A DNA stretch of 64,000 nucleotides, from assembly GCA_026120185.1 (NCBI GenBank), contig JANUWF010001659.1, positions 2,790,001-2,854,000 on the forward strand. The letters are read 5' to 3'. Below, piece after piece: positions 1 to 11,186 of this stretch. This stretch comes from Voacanga thouarsii. Its lineage: Eukaryota > Streptophyta > Magnoliopsida > Gentianales > Apocynaceae. The stretch's first letter is position 1; every line of letters begins with the position of its first letter. The position numbers were made by a program, and so were the translations under genes. The notes under the pieces were generated by a model. It made no database searches. It was not told the DNA's origin and saw only the letters and a program-made list of their open reading frames with translations.

Positions 1-359
1 CTATTTTTCAGCCATAGTTCGCCCCTCAACTCTTCCAGCAATCATATTCTTTGGTCCCCAAAATTTACAAGTTAAAAGGAACACAAAAATAAGCATAAAA
101 CCATGCTTTTACAAGTACCTATGCCTCTAACTAGGAGACGTACATCACATCTACTCCAAACCAGAAAAACATGGAAAAACTATTAGAATACATGATCCTA
201 TGCCTTTAACTGTGAGGCGTACATGAACTCTAGAAACCAATGTATGAGGGATCACATTAAATCACAAAAAATTCATTTTTAATAGTAAAAGAACGACTTT
301 TTCCAGTTTTTAACCCTAATACATGATCCTAGATGAAAACCATAGCTTTTGATACCACT
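1..359 (-). mobile_element. Copia element 1, untranslated leader (partial)
   Basis: This is the part of a minus-strand Copia retrotransposon that lies next to its 5' LTR; gag and pol would lie off the left edge. No coding sequence is convincing here: the short open frames are AT-rich and match nothing I recognise. The assignment rests on the primer-binding site at 345-357 directly beside an LTR that begins at 360, an arrangement identical to Copia element 2 at 18131-18145. Confidence 0.75.
345..357 (-). promoter_or_regulatory. Primer-binding site, initiator tRNA-Met type (Copia 1)
   Basis: Read on the minus strand this is TGGTATCAAAAGC, a slightly altered form of the plant initiator-tRNA-Met primer site TGGTATCAGAGC. 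It lies two bases from the LTR edge and would prime minus-strand DNA synthesis. It fixes the orientation of the element as minus. Confidence 0.8.
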
Positions 360-2140
360 TGAAGGATCAAAAACGAAAAATATCAAAGAAAACGCAGTAG
401 AAAATTTTTCAATTTTCTGAGCCACATCAAGGAGAGAGTACTTACTTTTCCTGATTAGTCGTGGATTAACTAACGAAGGGTCGGGTTGCACTGGAACTTG
501 CATTGGAAGAGGAGAAGGCGCCTACGATTCGACCGATATTCCTGTCAATCTTCTACTGCTACGTATCAAATGTCTCCAAGCTTCCTCTTTTCGTCTTCTG
601 GAGTATAACTCTACCTTGCTCTTGGGTTAGCTTGGTGAAAGCTCCTACTTTAGATAATCAAAATATCTCAAAGAGAGAAAGAAGAGAAGAACGAGAACAA
701 GAGGAAGAGATAGCACAGAGAGAGAGAGAACTCAGGAAAAACTATATTATTTTTTCCTTTCTTGCACCTTAATTTTGGCTAGCCCTAGGGCTTGATGAAG
801 CTCTAATGGCCAAAAAACACTAAGCCCTAATAGGCATGGTGTTGTGCTCATAAATTACTCTAGGACTGACCCAATCCTCTTAATTAATTAATTACCTTTT
901 CTGGGCTTCATTAAATACCTAATGCTAATTAATTAATTCTAATTAGACTCTTAATATATGTCAACATATATCAACCTAAATAATTATTTTATTCCAGTCC
1001 AATATTCTTAATTAATTAATTATCTTTTCTGGGCCATATCAAAACCCAAGACTAATTAATTAATTATAATTGGACTCTTAGAATAAATTTTATTCTCTTC
1101 CAAATAATTATCCATTAATCCCAGATTGTGTCTAAACAATACCAATGTAACTTGAACTACTCCGAGGACCAAGAGATATATTATTCATGGCTACAAAATG
1201 ACCAAAATACCCTTACTATTAAATAGTTGCATTTTACCATTTTAAATATTCCCATTTATCATCATATGAAAATATTGACCCCAAGAATAATATTGCTAAA
1301 GTAATGCCTTTGACTTACAGGTGAAATGATGGGAATACTCCTCTGTGTAACACCCATTAATGAGACAGGATAAATGTACTAACACCAATCTCAAAGACAT
1401 CTATCATCCTTAGATCTCTAGTCCAATAATCCATGACTCACTTGAATATACTTGCTTATCATTGGAAGCTACCCAAAAGCACACATTCTAAAGTCACGTT
1501 CCCAGGGCCCTAGATTATTAAATTATCCTGGACAATCACAAGGGGGTGATTTAACTTCATAATGTGAAGTATAGAAACTCAGTTACATGAGTCTGTCTTA
1601 ACTAACTAGAGTAATACACCCAACGAACAAGCTTATTGATCTCACAAAAGAAATCTCACCCAACATACATCAAAGTACAAGACCCTAGCTTCGCCAGACC
1701 ACCAACTTATATTCAAGTATGAAGGTATCTGTCCACGCTGTAGCAGTAATAGTCTGGTCTCTATAATTATAGTACTTTATAAAAGACCACCGCTACAAGT
1801 CTAGTTCTACGTATTCGAAATACGTTTATGTTAGTGATATGAGTGAACTACTTCCTAATTCAAGATAAACCATTCCTCGTTGGAACTCATGGCATAATAG
1901 TCTTACCTTAATGAAATGCCCAGTTCTATTAAACGACTAAGAACTAAATTTTACTTGTATGACAAGTACCCATGGTCTATACCTTACTGTGAAGAACAAC
2001 CCAACATATAGACGATTACTTATCATACCTGGACCTTAAATGTCAAATAATATAAGAAACAAACTAAATTGAGTGAATAAACATTTTATTACAATATATT
2101 TACCCAAAATACATAATTTTTTAGGGTATACTTTCCAACA
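360..2140 (-). repeat. 5' LTR of Copia element 1
   Basis: An LTR of 1,781 bp, bounded by TG at 360 and CA at 2140. Read on the minus strand it starts TGTTGGAAAGTATACCCTA, the opening typical of Angela/BARE-like Copia LTRs. It shares blocks with the LTRs of Copia element 2, including the near-palindrome CGTATTCGAAATACG at 1810-1824. It contains several AATTAATTAATTA runs. No partner LTR is in the window, so a target duplication cannot be checked. The GA-rich frame at 503-772 is not a gene. Confidence 0.85.
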
Positions 2141-2457
2141 GAATAGACCCAGTGCCTAGTCCACTTGCCAGACCTAGTGCCAAGTTTGTTCTATTTTCTT
2201 CCTAAAATTTTCTTCGTTTCTCTGCTTGACCAGAATGGACCCAGCACATGGTCCTTTGGCTAGACCTAGCACTAGGTGCATTCTGAAATTGTTCACTTTT
2301 TGCTCAAAATTAACTCAAATCTACACATATTTATAAAAAAAAAACTTTTTACAAGCAAAATGTTAAATAGGAAAAAATATGCCTACTTATTACAATAAAT
2401 GCATCTCAAAACAACCTTAAATAACTAGAAAAATAATGGTGATTTTAGCCCCTATCA
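2141..2457 (-). repeat. Fragment of Tat/Athila-like LTR, cut by Copia 1
   Basis: On the minus strand this begins TGATAGGGGCTAAAATCA and closely resembles the start of the solo LTR that ends at 56916, including the TTATTTGAGG-type block. Only the first 317 bases remain; the rest was presumably separated by insertion of Copia 1, whose boundary is at 2140. A repeated CCTAGTGCC-like motif occurs at about 2150-2275. Confidence 0.65.
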
Positions 2458-2945
2458 GAACCCATAATGGAACCTCCAATGAAGTGTAACAGAGCTTCTA
2501 ACGGGACACAATGGAGTCTATCATAATACACATAGATGTGGATTCATAAAGATAGTGAATTTATCGAGTCGGTCATGGAAGTAAATGGGATATATGAATT
2601 TGAGGTCTCCAAGTTGGATGTAATCTTTTCTAATGAACCAGAAGAATAAAAACTTGAAATAATTTTGACACCTAGGGAAGAAGTCCATGATCCCAACCTT
2701 GGATAACAGTAAAGAGATTAAGGTTAGGGAAATCTCAAAATTGATATATTCAAGGAATAACTACTGACTTTGAACCTCTAATTTTAGGATCAGTAGTAGT
2801 GAGATGAAGAGTAAGGAATTTCATTCTTAAGGACCTTATATATACAACATGATATAAATTACGCGAAAAAGAATATATGTACTTGTGTAATATTCTAGTA
2901 GTATATTTTGTATATTAGAAACCCTATTTATTATAATATATTGGA
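2458..2945 (+). mobile_element. Unassigned AT-rich leader-like stretch upstream of a gag remnant
   Basis: No gene is visible. The stretch lies between the LTR fragment and the 5S-like copy and probably belongs to the internal region of the old Tekay-type element B0. It has short acidic-looking coding traces at about 2600-2700 but is full of stops in all frames. I cannot identify it further. Confidence 0.4.
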
Positions 2946-3065
2946 GGGTGTGATCATACCGGCACTAACATACGAGATCCTATTAGAACTTCGAAGTTAA
3001 GAATGCTTGGGAAAGAGAAATCTTAGGATAGGTGACCCCTAGGAAGTAGTTATGAAAGTTGAAAG
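2946..3065 (+). pseudogene. 5S rRNA pseudogene
   Basis: About 120 bases match the plant 5S rRNA from its 5' end (GGGTGTGATCATACC) onward. The internal Pol III promoter is recognisable: a box-A-like AGTTAAGAATGCTTGG near 2995-3010 and a box-C-like AGGATAGGTGACCCC near 3026-3040. Many differences from the usual plant 5S are transitions of the C-to-T or G-to-A kind, and the last 20 bases are poorly kept. It is single copy, with no 5S spacer or second unit, so it is not part of a 5S array. It could be a dispersed pseudogene or a remnant of a Cassandra-type terminal repeat, which is known to carry 5S sequence. It lies between unidentified sequence and a gag remnant. Confidence 0.85.
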
Positions 3066-3548
3066 GAAGTGACTTAGATTAGTCTAAGGAAATGAAAGCG
3101 GGATCTATATGCAGAATGGAATAAATACAAGAGGTTTAGCTATAGATCATATAAGAATAGCATATGTGAAGACATGTTATTTGGCTGAAAGAATATGTGA
3201 ATTACCCAAGAGATACATGTTTGAATATATGAAATAGAATTATTCTTTTATATGATATCATATGTATAGACAATATTAACATGTATATACTTATTTAGTG
3301 TTTCATGGAGTAGATTTAGAAAAGAAAAGATACCGCAAAGAGTTACCTATTGTAGTATTGGAGACCGAGTTAAAGACGACACAACTAATATTACTAAAAA
3401 TACTACTTTTGGAATGGAAATACAACCTCAAGGAAATGAAATAACACAAGTGTTACGAAACATTACTACAGTACTCCAGTATGTAACTAGAGCTCCAAAC
3501 TGAAAAGAACAACATCCTGAAGAAGAGATGGATAGAACATTAGAATGA
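3066..3548 (+). mobile_element. AT-rich leader of element B0 before gag core
   Basis: Contains no intact frame. From about 3310 it has short protein-like stretches in line with the N-terminal part of a Gypsy gag, interrupted by stops. Included so that the interval is not read as host sequence. Confidence 0.45.
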
Positions 3549-4380
3549 TTTCTAAAGTTCCATCCTCCTCGATTTTATGGACAAGTAGACTCTGAGCAAG
3601 AAGTTAAGTCTTGGATGGGTTAAATGGAAAATATATTTGTAGTTTTAGATTACTTTGAGTAGAGAAAAGTCCAATTTGTTGCTTTCAGACTTCAAGGACC
3701 TGCTCAAGACTGGTAGTTAAGAAAGAAAGAAGTGCGAGAACAAGAACAAATGGACTATACTTGGAAAGAATTCTTGAAAGAATTCAAGAATGATTTCATA
3801 CCCTGTTAGGTGGTTAAAAGATAGGAAGAAGAATTTTAAAATTTTATACAAATAGAGAGGACTGTTGGAAAATATGCCATTGAATTTGTTCGACTTTCAA
3901 AGTATTGCCCTTTATTGGTGAAGACAGACTCAGATTGAACTTGGCGATTCATAAAGGGATTACGACCTGAGTTAAAGGCGTACATTAACAAGATATAGTG
4001 CGTAGAAATAGTTTCTCTGCTTGAAGTAGAAGATTTGAGCCAAGCTAGACAAAACCATAAGAGAGAAGCTAATGTCAATCAACTATGTAAAAAAAACATT
4101 TAAGAAAGAAGAAGCCAATTTTAAGAAGAACTGAATACATTCAATGTACTTATTGTCACAAGGGTGGACATGCATATGAGGACTATTGAAAAAGATTTAA
4201 ACCATGTTATCAATGGGGGAAAATAGGACATACTTTAACTAGTTGTTCGTATGCTAAGAAACAAGGAAATGCACCTCCTACTCACGAGAAATACAAGCCT
4301 AGAAAATTGTAGTGAAATAAAGGATCTATCAAGGCTAGTGTAATAGCCATAAGTAGAGAAGGAATAGATGACATGAGGGA
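3549..4380 (+). pseudogene. Broken Ty3/Gypsy gag (B0), capsid plus two zinc knuckles
   Basis: Conceptual translation shows the retrotransposon gag core in order: FLKFHPPRFYG near 3549, a VAFRLQGPAQDW-like block near 3680, a KEFKNDFIP block near 3785, and RLSKYCPLLVKTD near 3890. Two nucleocapsid zinc knuckles follow at 4145-4189 and 4205-4246. Each has lost one metal ligand: the last Cys of the first is Tyr, and the second Cys of the second is Trp. At least ten in-frame stops are present, mostly TAG or TGA where Gln, Arg or Trp would be expected. The C-terminal tail ends near a VIAISREG-like block and then runs almost at once into the 3' end of the element, so protease, reverse transcriptase and integrase are absent. 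The gag resembles that of element A (36293-37350). Confidence 0.85.
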
Positions 4381-4452
4381 CTAGAAATAGATGTTTGGTG
4401 GATTAAGTCAAATGCAAATTTCGAGGATGAAATTTCTTGAATAAGAGAAGAT
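4381..4452 (+). mobile_element. 3' end of B0 interior and weak polypurine tract
   Basis: Contains the sequence ATTTCGAGGATGAAATTTC near 4420, matching the conserved tail of Tekay-type elements (compare 29551 and 40876), then a decayed purine tract at 4441-4452 just before the LTR. It joins gag to the pol terminus directly, showing that pol was deleted. Confidence 0.7.
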
Positions 4453-5154
4453 TGTAATATCCCTCCCTTTTGTACATTAATTAGCTACTACCATGTATAG
4501 AATAAGAATTTGTATGAATAACCAGAACAAAAGTTTATCAGTGTAATGAAATGAATATTTTGGTATAAAATCAATTTTCAGGGGTATTATTATAATTTTA
4601 ACCACGAATTGAGAAAAACTAAAAAAGAATTTGAAGAATCCTGATTCCTACCATTGAGTTGAGAAAGATGCATAGATTCCATTGGTGGAATAAAAGTTTT
4701 TCCAATTATAGTGTATACTGACCCGAATTATAATTCATTCCTGAGGAAGATAGTAAATATGGTCAAAAGAGGACGAGTGGCATTTTGAGATTGGCTATTG
4801 AAAATAAGTGTCATTTTGGGATTGGGTTGAAGAGGCCAAATGTTTTTATGTGATTGTTTATATGAAATTGAATGGAATTTTATAAGTAAATTATAAGCTT
4901 ATTCAACAAGATTTTACGAACTTCTTCAATAAGCCTTTGACCAATTAATAAGATAATTGACCATGTGATATTTTGGCCATGGAATTCAGCCAAGAAACCC
5001 AGCAGCCAAGAGAAGAAAAAAAGAGAGAAAATAAAAAATAAATAGAAAAGTTTTATTTCATAAGGTTTTTACTTGAAGCTTCGTATATAAGTTTTTACAT
5101 AATGCTTCTTACATGAGCTTTCGCCCAAGCTTCTTACATAAGCTTCTTGACAAC

Positions 5155-5162
5155 TATAAATA
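5155..5162 (+). promoter_or_regulatory. TATA box of B0 LTR
   Basis: TATAAATA followed within 10 bases by a GA-rich segment, the same arrangement as in the B2 LTR (TATATATA at 10079). Likely the Pol II promoter of the element, with transcription starting about 30 bases downstream. The inference rests on position and comparison only. Confidence 0.6.
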
Positions 5163-7009
5163 GAGGAGAAAGGAGAAGAAGAAGGAAATCAAAAGAAGAG
5201 AGAGAAAAAGCTAGAGAAAAACAAGAAAAACAAGAGAAAATCGAGGGAAGAGAGAGAAAGGAAGAAGGAAGAGAAACTTCGAGCAAAACCCACTTAGATT
5301 TCATCATGCACAAGGTAAAACACCAAACTTCATAAATTAAAGTTGCTATATAATTTATGGTAAATATTTTGGTATGACTATTGTAAAGAAAATAGCATGA
5401 ATTTTGAATGATACTTGATGAAGAATTAATGTATAAGTTGTTTGTGTGTGGCGTATACTTGAGAATGTATGTATTTTTTTTTTTTTTTAGTGATGTTTAA
5501 AGGTATTTTTGAAGGTGTTTTAAAGGATTTTCCATGGCTGCAAAAATAGAAGAAGGAAATAAAGTAGAACAAGGTTTAATGGTTGATAAAATAGATGATT
5601 TATTCTATGTTCTTATGGCAACTATTTTTGTTGTGATGTTACTGCTTTGTCTATGATTAAGACCAAAGAGATTTATGGGATGTTCAGATGGTAAATAAGG
5701 TGCTAGAAGGAATATATGGTGCATAGGTTATATAGAGAAGTTAAAAGAATGGATTATGTAAAGAAAAGGAACAAAATAGAAGAACCAAGTCTGAAGAACC
5801 AATAAACTGAATCAATTAGCTTGTTCTTCTGGAATTCCATGACCTGAAAATATACCTGAATATCTCGGGATCATCTTAAGACCAATATGACTTGATTTGG
5901 ACTTGTAGATAGGAAGTTATGATATAAAAACCAAAATGTGTCATTTCAGTGATAGAATTAAAAAGTTGAGATATTGTACGCAAAACTAAATGTAATGGGA
6001 AAGAGAGTTGGTATTTTCTAAATTGGGAATCATAAAGGAATGTCTTGATGATATTTTGGAATTAGTTTAACATTAATTGGACTTGTTATGATATAAACAA
6101 GTAAGTGTGCCAAGAATAAGGAAATGCAGAATTGGTTGTGAAGAATAAATTCATATGTTAATCCTATATGAGTGCTATTTGATATATAAAGAATCAAGGT
6201 AGCATGTGAAAGCTTTGTGTATATGATTAAGGAAAGAGATAAAGAAATGGACTTGAATTATCTCAAAGGAGTATATCTCATTTATAGCATGAGATAAAGA
6301 AATAGGAAATTAAGTAATTTCCTTAAAAATATTTCTTTGGTGAAATGCATTGGGTGTGAATAATTAGAATACTAAGAGAAATGTGGAATGACTTTCAGCA
6401 TAAGTTATTCATCCTAAAGGTTTTGTAGAAAATTAGAAGTGGTATATTACTATATCGAGCTAGGACACGAGATGAGTCCCTCGATTTCTAAACCTGTCTT
6501 AACTAAGTATTTTTTTTACTAGCAAAATGCTTCCCTGATATAGATAATGTTTTCTTGATATATCCAAGTAAAAACATTTTGCATGAATTCGAGAAAATAT
6601 TGAATGTTGTGAGTTCCTCTGGTATACAACTCCCATTTAGGTTGGTGTTTTTCTAACATACATGAACATGAACATATGTATCCGTTGATTTCATGAATAA
6701 TGGATATTGTGAGGCCCTCAACCTTTAAAACCATATTTCGAGACCACATGCCAAGTTTCCATGTATCATGTGAACGTTGAGTACTTTATGAGAGCTTTTC
6801 TCCGTATACTAGCTCGTATTAGAGATAAACAGTCCCAATTAACCTGATTAGTTTCGAGATTCATTTTATTCTAAATGGTATGACAGGACATTAGAATTAG
6901 CGAGAGCTTTTCTCCATGTACTAGCTTGCGTAGGAGATAGACGATCCCAAGTGACCCGATCAAGTCTGGAGATTGTCTTACTCTGGACAGAGCGATAGGA
7001 CATTGAGAA

Positions 7010-7340
7010 TTGTCGAACATTTGAATACTTGAATATTTGAATATGTGAATACTTGAATACTTGACATGAATACTTGAATACTTGGCATGGACACTTGAAA
7101 ACTCGAATATATGGATACTTGAATATTTGAATACTGAATATTCGACACTTGAATACTCAAATTCTTGAATACTTGACATACTCCACACGATTATTAGTAC
7201 TTTTTATACCAAATTCTTGAATTCTTGTATTAGCATATGCTCGTACCTGAAAAATTTGAATTCTTGTATACTCAAATTTCACATGAAAATTCTTAGATCC
7301 TTGAATACTTGAATTTGGTACAAGAAATCTTGAATTCCTG
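7010..7340 (+). repeat. TTGAATACT low-complexity tandem repeat in B0 LTR
   Basis: Imperfect repeats of about 8-16 bases built on TTGAATACTTGAATA fill this stretch and give rise to meaningless Ser/Tyr/Ile-rich open frames on the minus strand. The same kind of repeat occurs in the related LTR remnant B1 at about 46335-46680, so it belongs to the LTR family. Confidence 0.8.
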
Positions 7341-7874
7341 AATACCTGAATCATTATGTTTTCCCATAAGTATTCTTGAGATCTTGAAGTGACATATTCT
7401 TATGAAAGAATTCCTAAATAATTGAGTTAGCATGTTTTACACCATAATTCCTGAATTTTTGATATAATCTAGTTCGCATACGAGGAGTCCCAACTAAGTT
7501 TTAGAAAACTACTCGTCATGAGTTATTATTATTGGAAAAATACTAGTACACATAGGACTCACTGAGCTTTACACTTACACGTGTGTTATTTTCTTTTTGA
7601 AAAATTTAGGAATCAAAGGTGCAGTAGTAGCGCAGTAGACTCTAAAGGCTCATGCTATATCTAGAATCTATGTGGAAGCTCAAGTAAACTCTTACATATG
7701 TATCGGAAGTTAGACCTGTGTATTGTTATGTGTTTAATAAAATTATTTTCGAAAAAAAAAAATTTGATGAATGTCGACTTGGGTTCATTATTAAGACCCC
7801 TTGTTTAAAAAATCGGACGAGATAATATCCCATAAAAATAAGTCCACTACACCATGGAAAAGTGGGGTGTTGCA

Positions 7875-8819
7875 AATCTAAGGATTTACAACCAATGCAT
7901 TTCACCAAAGGAATGCATTGGCTGTGAATATTTAGAATACTAAGAGAAATGTAGAATGACTTTCAGTATGAGGTATATATACGAAAGGCTTTATGGAAAG
8001 CTAGAAGTGATATATTACTACATTGAGCTAGGACACGATGTGAGTCTCTCGATTTCTAAAATGATCTTAGCTAAGTGTTTATGTTAATTTCACTTAGCCT
8101 GCCTCTCCAATGACTTTTTGGATCAACCAACCCTGATCTGCCCTCACAAGTCTCTCTTGCATCTTGAGCGAGTAGAGCATGCAGCAAAATCGAGCAATGG
8201 ATCTTAGAAGAATTCCACTTGGAGTTGGCATGGTATTTGAGTTGTCTCCCTTACTCTTTCAATCGAAAGAGTCAACGTAGATAGCTCTGGTGCCCCCACT
8301 TCTGCCTAATAGTGATGATCTATCATCTATTTGTAAAGATCAAATAGCTTAACAAACCGTGTAGTGTACCAACAAATCCTTTGGTACAAAACACTAGGAA
8401 CTGGGTATTCTTCGAACCCCCTAAATACAAGTGGAATGCATTTAATCAACTACCAGATTAACTTAATATGAAAAACCATTCTTTTTAGACCAAATAAAAT
8501 TATAAAAAAGTTCCACACTCTCATATTTTGCATTTCTTCTTTTCTCTTTCCATTTTCTTAAAGCTTTCACTTTTTCTTTTTAGGGACTTTTTAATTGAAA
8601 CCTCTTTCCTTCCTACTAAAGATACCTCCGCTTTTGATAGAGAATAATATGAGATTGAAATTTAAAATTTGAACACCAGACCCAGATCTCCTTCTTAATA
8701 AGAATAAGAGAATCTGAGAAAAGTACACATATAGGTGTTCTTTTAAGCCCTAGACTACTTAGAAAGAAAAAAGATCTGACAAGTTTGGATCGAAATAAAA
8801 CCTGGTTTTGAGTATTTTA
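7875..8819. other. Rearranged stretch with LTR pieces and an unidentified insert
   Basis: 7883-7908 is the reverse complement of the LTR segment near 6334-6359, and 7909-8082 is a direct copy of LTR sequence from about 6344 on. 8083-8819 is not recognised: it has no coding frame, no terminal repeats that I can see, and no match to other parts of the window. The 44 bases at 8039-8082 recur at 8820-8863. The arrangement suggests repair of a break with filler sequence, not a simple transposition. Confidence 0.6.
7909..8082 (+). repeat. LTR fragment B1, first piece
   Basis: Aligns with B0 LTR 6344-6500, including GAATACTAAGAGAAATGT and the block GAGTCTCTCGATTTCTAAA. It is truncated at its 5' end by the fold-back at 7883-7920. 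Confidence 0.75.
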
Positions 8820-9066
8820 GGTGAGTCTCTCGATTTCTAAACTAATCTTAGCTAAGTGTTTTTATGACTAGCAAAATGATTTTCTGATATGGATAATATT
8901 TTCCTGATACATCGAAGTAAAAGCATTTTGCATGAACTTGAAAACATCATGAATGTTATGAGTCCCTTTAGTTTACAAAGCCCATTTTAGTTGGTGTTTT
9001 TCTAAAATACTTGAACATGAACATATTTATCCATTGATTTCATGAATGGAGATTGCAAGTCCCTTG
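8820..9066 (+). repeat. LTR fragment B1, second piece (target of B2)
   Basis: Aligns with B0 LTR 6473-6725. It ends in CCTTG (9062-9066), which is repeated at 46040-46044 on the far side of element B2, so these five bases are the target-site duplication. The LTR continues at 46045. Confidence 0.85.
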
Positions 9067-10078
9067 TGCAACACCCCACCTTTTTACTTCCGATTTGCTA
9101 CTACCTATAATGGGACGAGAATGTATATCAATGGCCAGAACAAAAGTTGATCGGTATAATGACACGAATACTTTGGTAAAATAATGTTTTGTCGGGACCT
9201 GGATGTAACTATTGGATTTGTTTTACCCGTACCCTACATTTTTGGAAGGTTATTAAAATTAATAAAATAATAATTTGAGGGTACTCTAGAAAGAGAAATT
9301 GATCAGGGCAATGAGACGCACGTTTTGGTGTGAATTGTTCTACACGGGGTATCGAGGGCATATTTGTCATTTTGACCGCGTTCGTGACTTCGATCGTGAA
9401 TTTGACTAGGTAGAGAGGGAATTGAAGAATTTAAGTGTTACCAATGGATTCAGTGGAATTTTTGGAGTTGGATAGCGAAATAAAATATTTTTTCGTTACG
9501 GACCCGATTTTGGTCATTTCTGAAGAAAATAGAAATTGCGGTTGGAAATGGGACGTGTGGCTTCTTATGATTGGTGGATGAAAATAAGTGTTGTTTAGTG
9601 ATTGGTTAATGAGGTCAAGTGCTTCTATTTGATTGGTTGTAAGTTGTAATAATTTAAAGGGCCTACAAGAAATAAATAAGGATGGCCCACAAGCATGACA
9701 ATCTTGACCAAGTTGGACCACCTTTTGACTTCATTTGACCAAGCTTAATTAAGCTAATCTTGATTTGAGCAAGTTAACCATGGTTGAATGTGCATGGCCA
9801 TGCAAGATTAGAAAATATCTAATGGTTTTTGAGAATCCTAGGGATTTCTACAAGATTCTCCAATACTCTTGTAGGTTCTACATAATTCCAAGACCTTCTA
9901 GGATATTCCACAATTTTCTTTTGAATTCTATAAAGATCTAAGGGCTTCTAGAGTTGCCAAATCACCATAGAATTCCTGAATATTCTAAATGACACCTAAG
10001 TAGCTAGGTGGACCAATCAAGAGCTTCCAAATGTTTGAGACCATTTAATGAACCTTTGACTTGAAGACCGTATTTCTC

Positions 10079-10086
10079 TATATATA
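10079..10086 (+). promoter_or_regulatory. TATA box of B2 5' LTR
   Basis: TATATATA, conserved in the 3' LTR at 30596-30603, with a transcription start expected near 10110. The GA-rich segment that follows would be the first exon of a spliced leader if the donor at 10286/10287 is used. Confidence 0.65.
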
Positions 10087-11186
10087 GGCCATGAAGGCCA
10101 ACTAAAATGGCTTTAGATAGCCAGAATTTTGGAGCAAACAAGAGAGAAAAGAGAGAAGAGAAAAGAAAAGGAAATAGAGAAGAAAGAGAAAGAGAAAGAG
10201 AAACTGGAAATAGAGAGGAGAGAAAGAGAGAGAGAAAAGCAAGAAGATGCTTGGACTGTTCAGCCTCCAAACACAGCAAAGAAAAGGTAAAGATCTACCT
10301 TACTTGAAGTAAAGTTATTATATAAAGCATGGAGATCATTTTGGTATATATATTGTGAGAAGTTTATGTGTGAATTAAGGAAACTAGTTAAGTGAAGTTG
10401 TGTGAAAGCTGTCCTTGTATGCAGAAATTCTGGGAGGTTTTATGTTCAGTAAATCTGTAACGTTTCTGGATTTGAACAAAGTAGGCATATATCTTTTCAT
10501 CTAAGGATCATAGAGACATTTTAGAACAAGTTTGAGGTTAATCGGATTTACGGATCAAAAGTTATGGTGAAAATAGTAAAAGGTGCCAAATCAGTAACGG
10601 GATTTTACTACTGGATCTTTGTGTTCAAAACTGAACAAAATGGGCAATAGAATTGGTACTCCATGAATTGGAACTTGTAAAGGAATTTATTAAGGATATT
10701 TTGCAATTATTTTGACATCATTTGGGTTTGTGGATTAAAATTTATGGGCAAAACAAGTTAGGGTGTCAAACTGGAAAATTGCAGAATGTTAAGGAAAGAA
10801 TGAATAGTGAAACTAAGTCAAAACTACTGAGGCTGTTTTTGCCCAGTACCATGATGCTGGAACCAGAAATCTAAAAACAGACTATACTGAATTAAATTTA
10901 AGAGTCTTACGGTCATTTTGGTATATCATGGAGCCAAATCGGAGCTGTAAATGGAAAGTTATGTGTAAAACAAAATGGTGTGTCAAACCAGTGAAATTCC
11001 AGAAAGTAGTCCGAAAATGAATGGACTTAAGGGGGACTGCTTATGTGATTTTGGATAAATTAATTGGGGAAACATGAAGTGAATCCCTTTTTTATGAAGG
11101 GAGGAAGGATGTGGAAAAAGGAAAACGAAAGAATTGATCAAACGACGAAAAAACGACGCAAACGAAAGTTAAACGTTTTCCTTGAC

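Larger units (their letters stand above)
4453..7874 (+). repeat. 3' LTR of Tekay-type element B0
   Basis: Runs from TGTAATATCC at 4453 to TGTTGCA at 7874 (3,422 bp). The opening matches the B2 LTR at 29584 over the first 150 bases, including a conserved AACAAAAGTT block. Visible parts are a TATAAATA box at 5155-5162, a GA-rich stretch at 5165-5290, a donor-like CAAG|GTAAAA at 5314/5315, a doubled unit of about 112 bp at 6790-6901 and 6902-7012, a low-complexity TTGAATACT region at 7010-7340, and an acceptor-like TTTAG|G ending at 7609. More diverged than the B2 LTRs, so older. Confidence 0.85.

Noticed and set aside
7010..7340. CRISPR-like or minisatellite array
   Set aside because: The units are short, degenerate and without unique spacers. 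It is low-complexity sequence of the LTR family in a plant genome.
10107..10307. Arg/Glu/Lys-rich frame (also 30624-30818, 5147-5335 and 503-772)
   Set aside because: These follow from GA-dinucleotide-rich DNA and are open on both strands with biased composition; they are not proteins.
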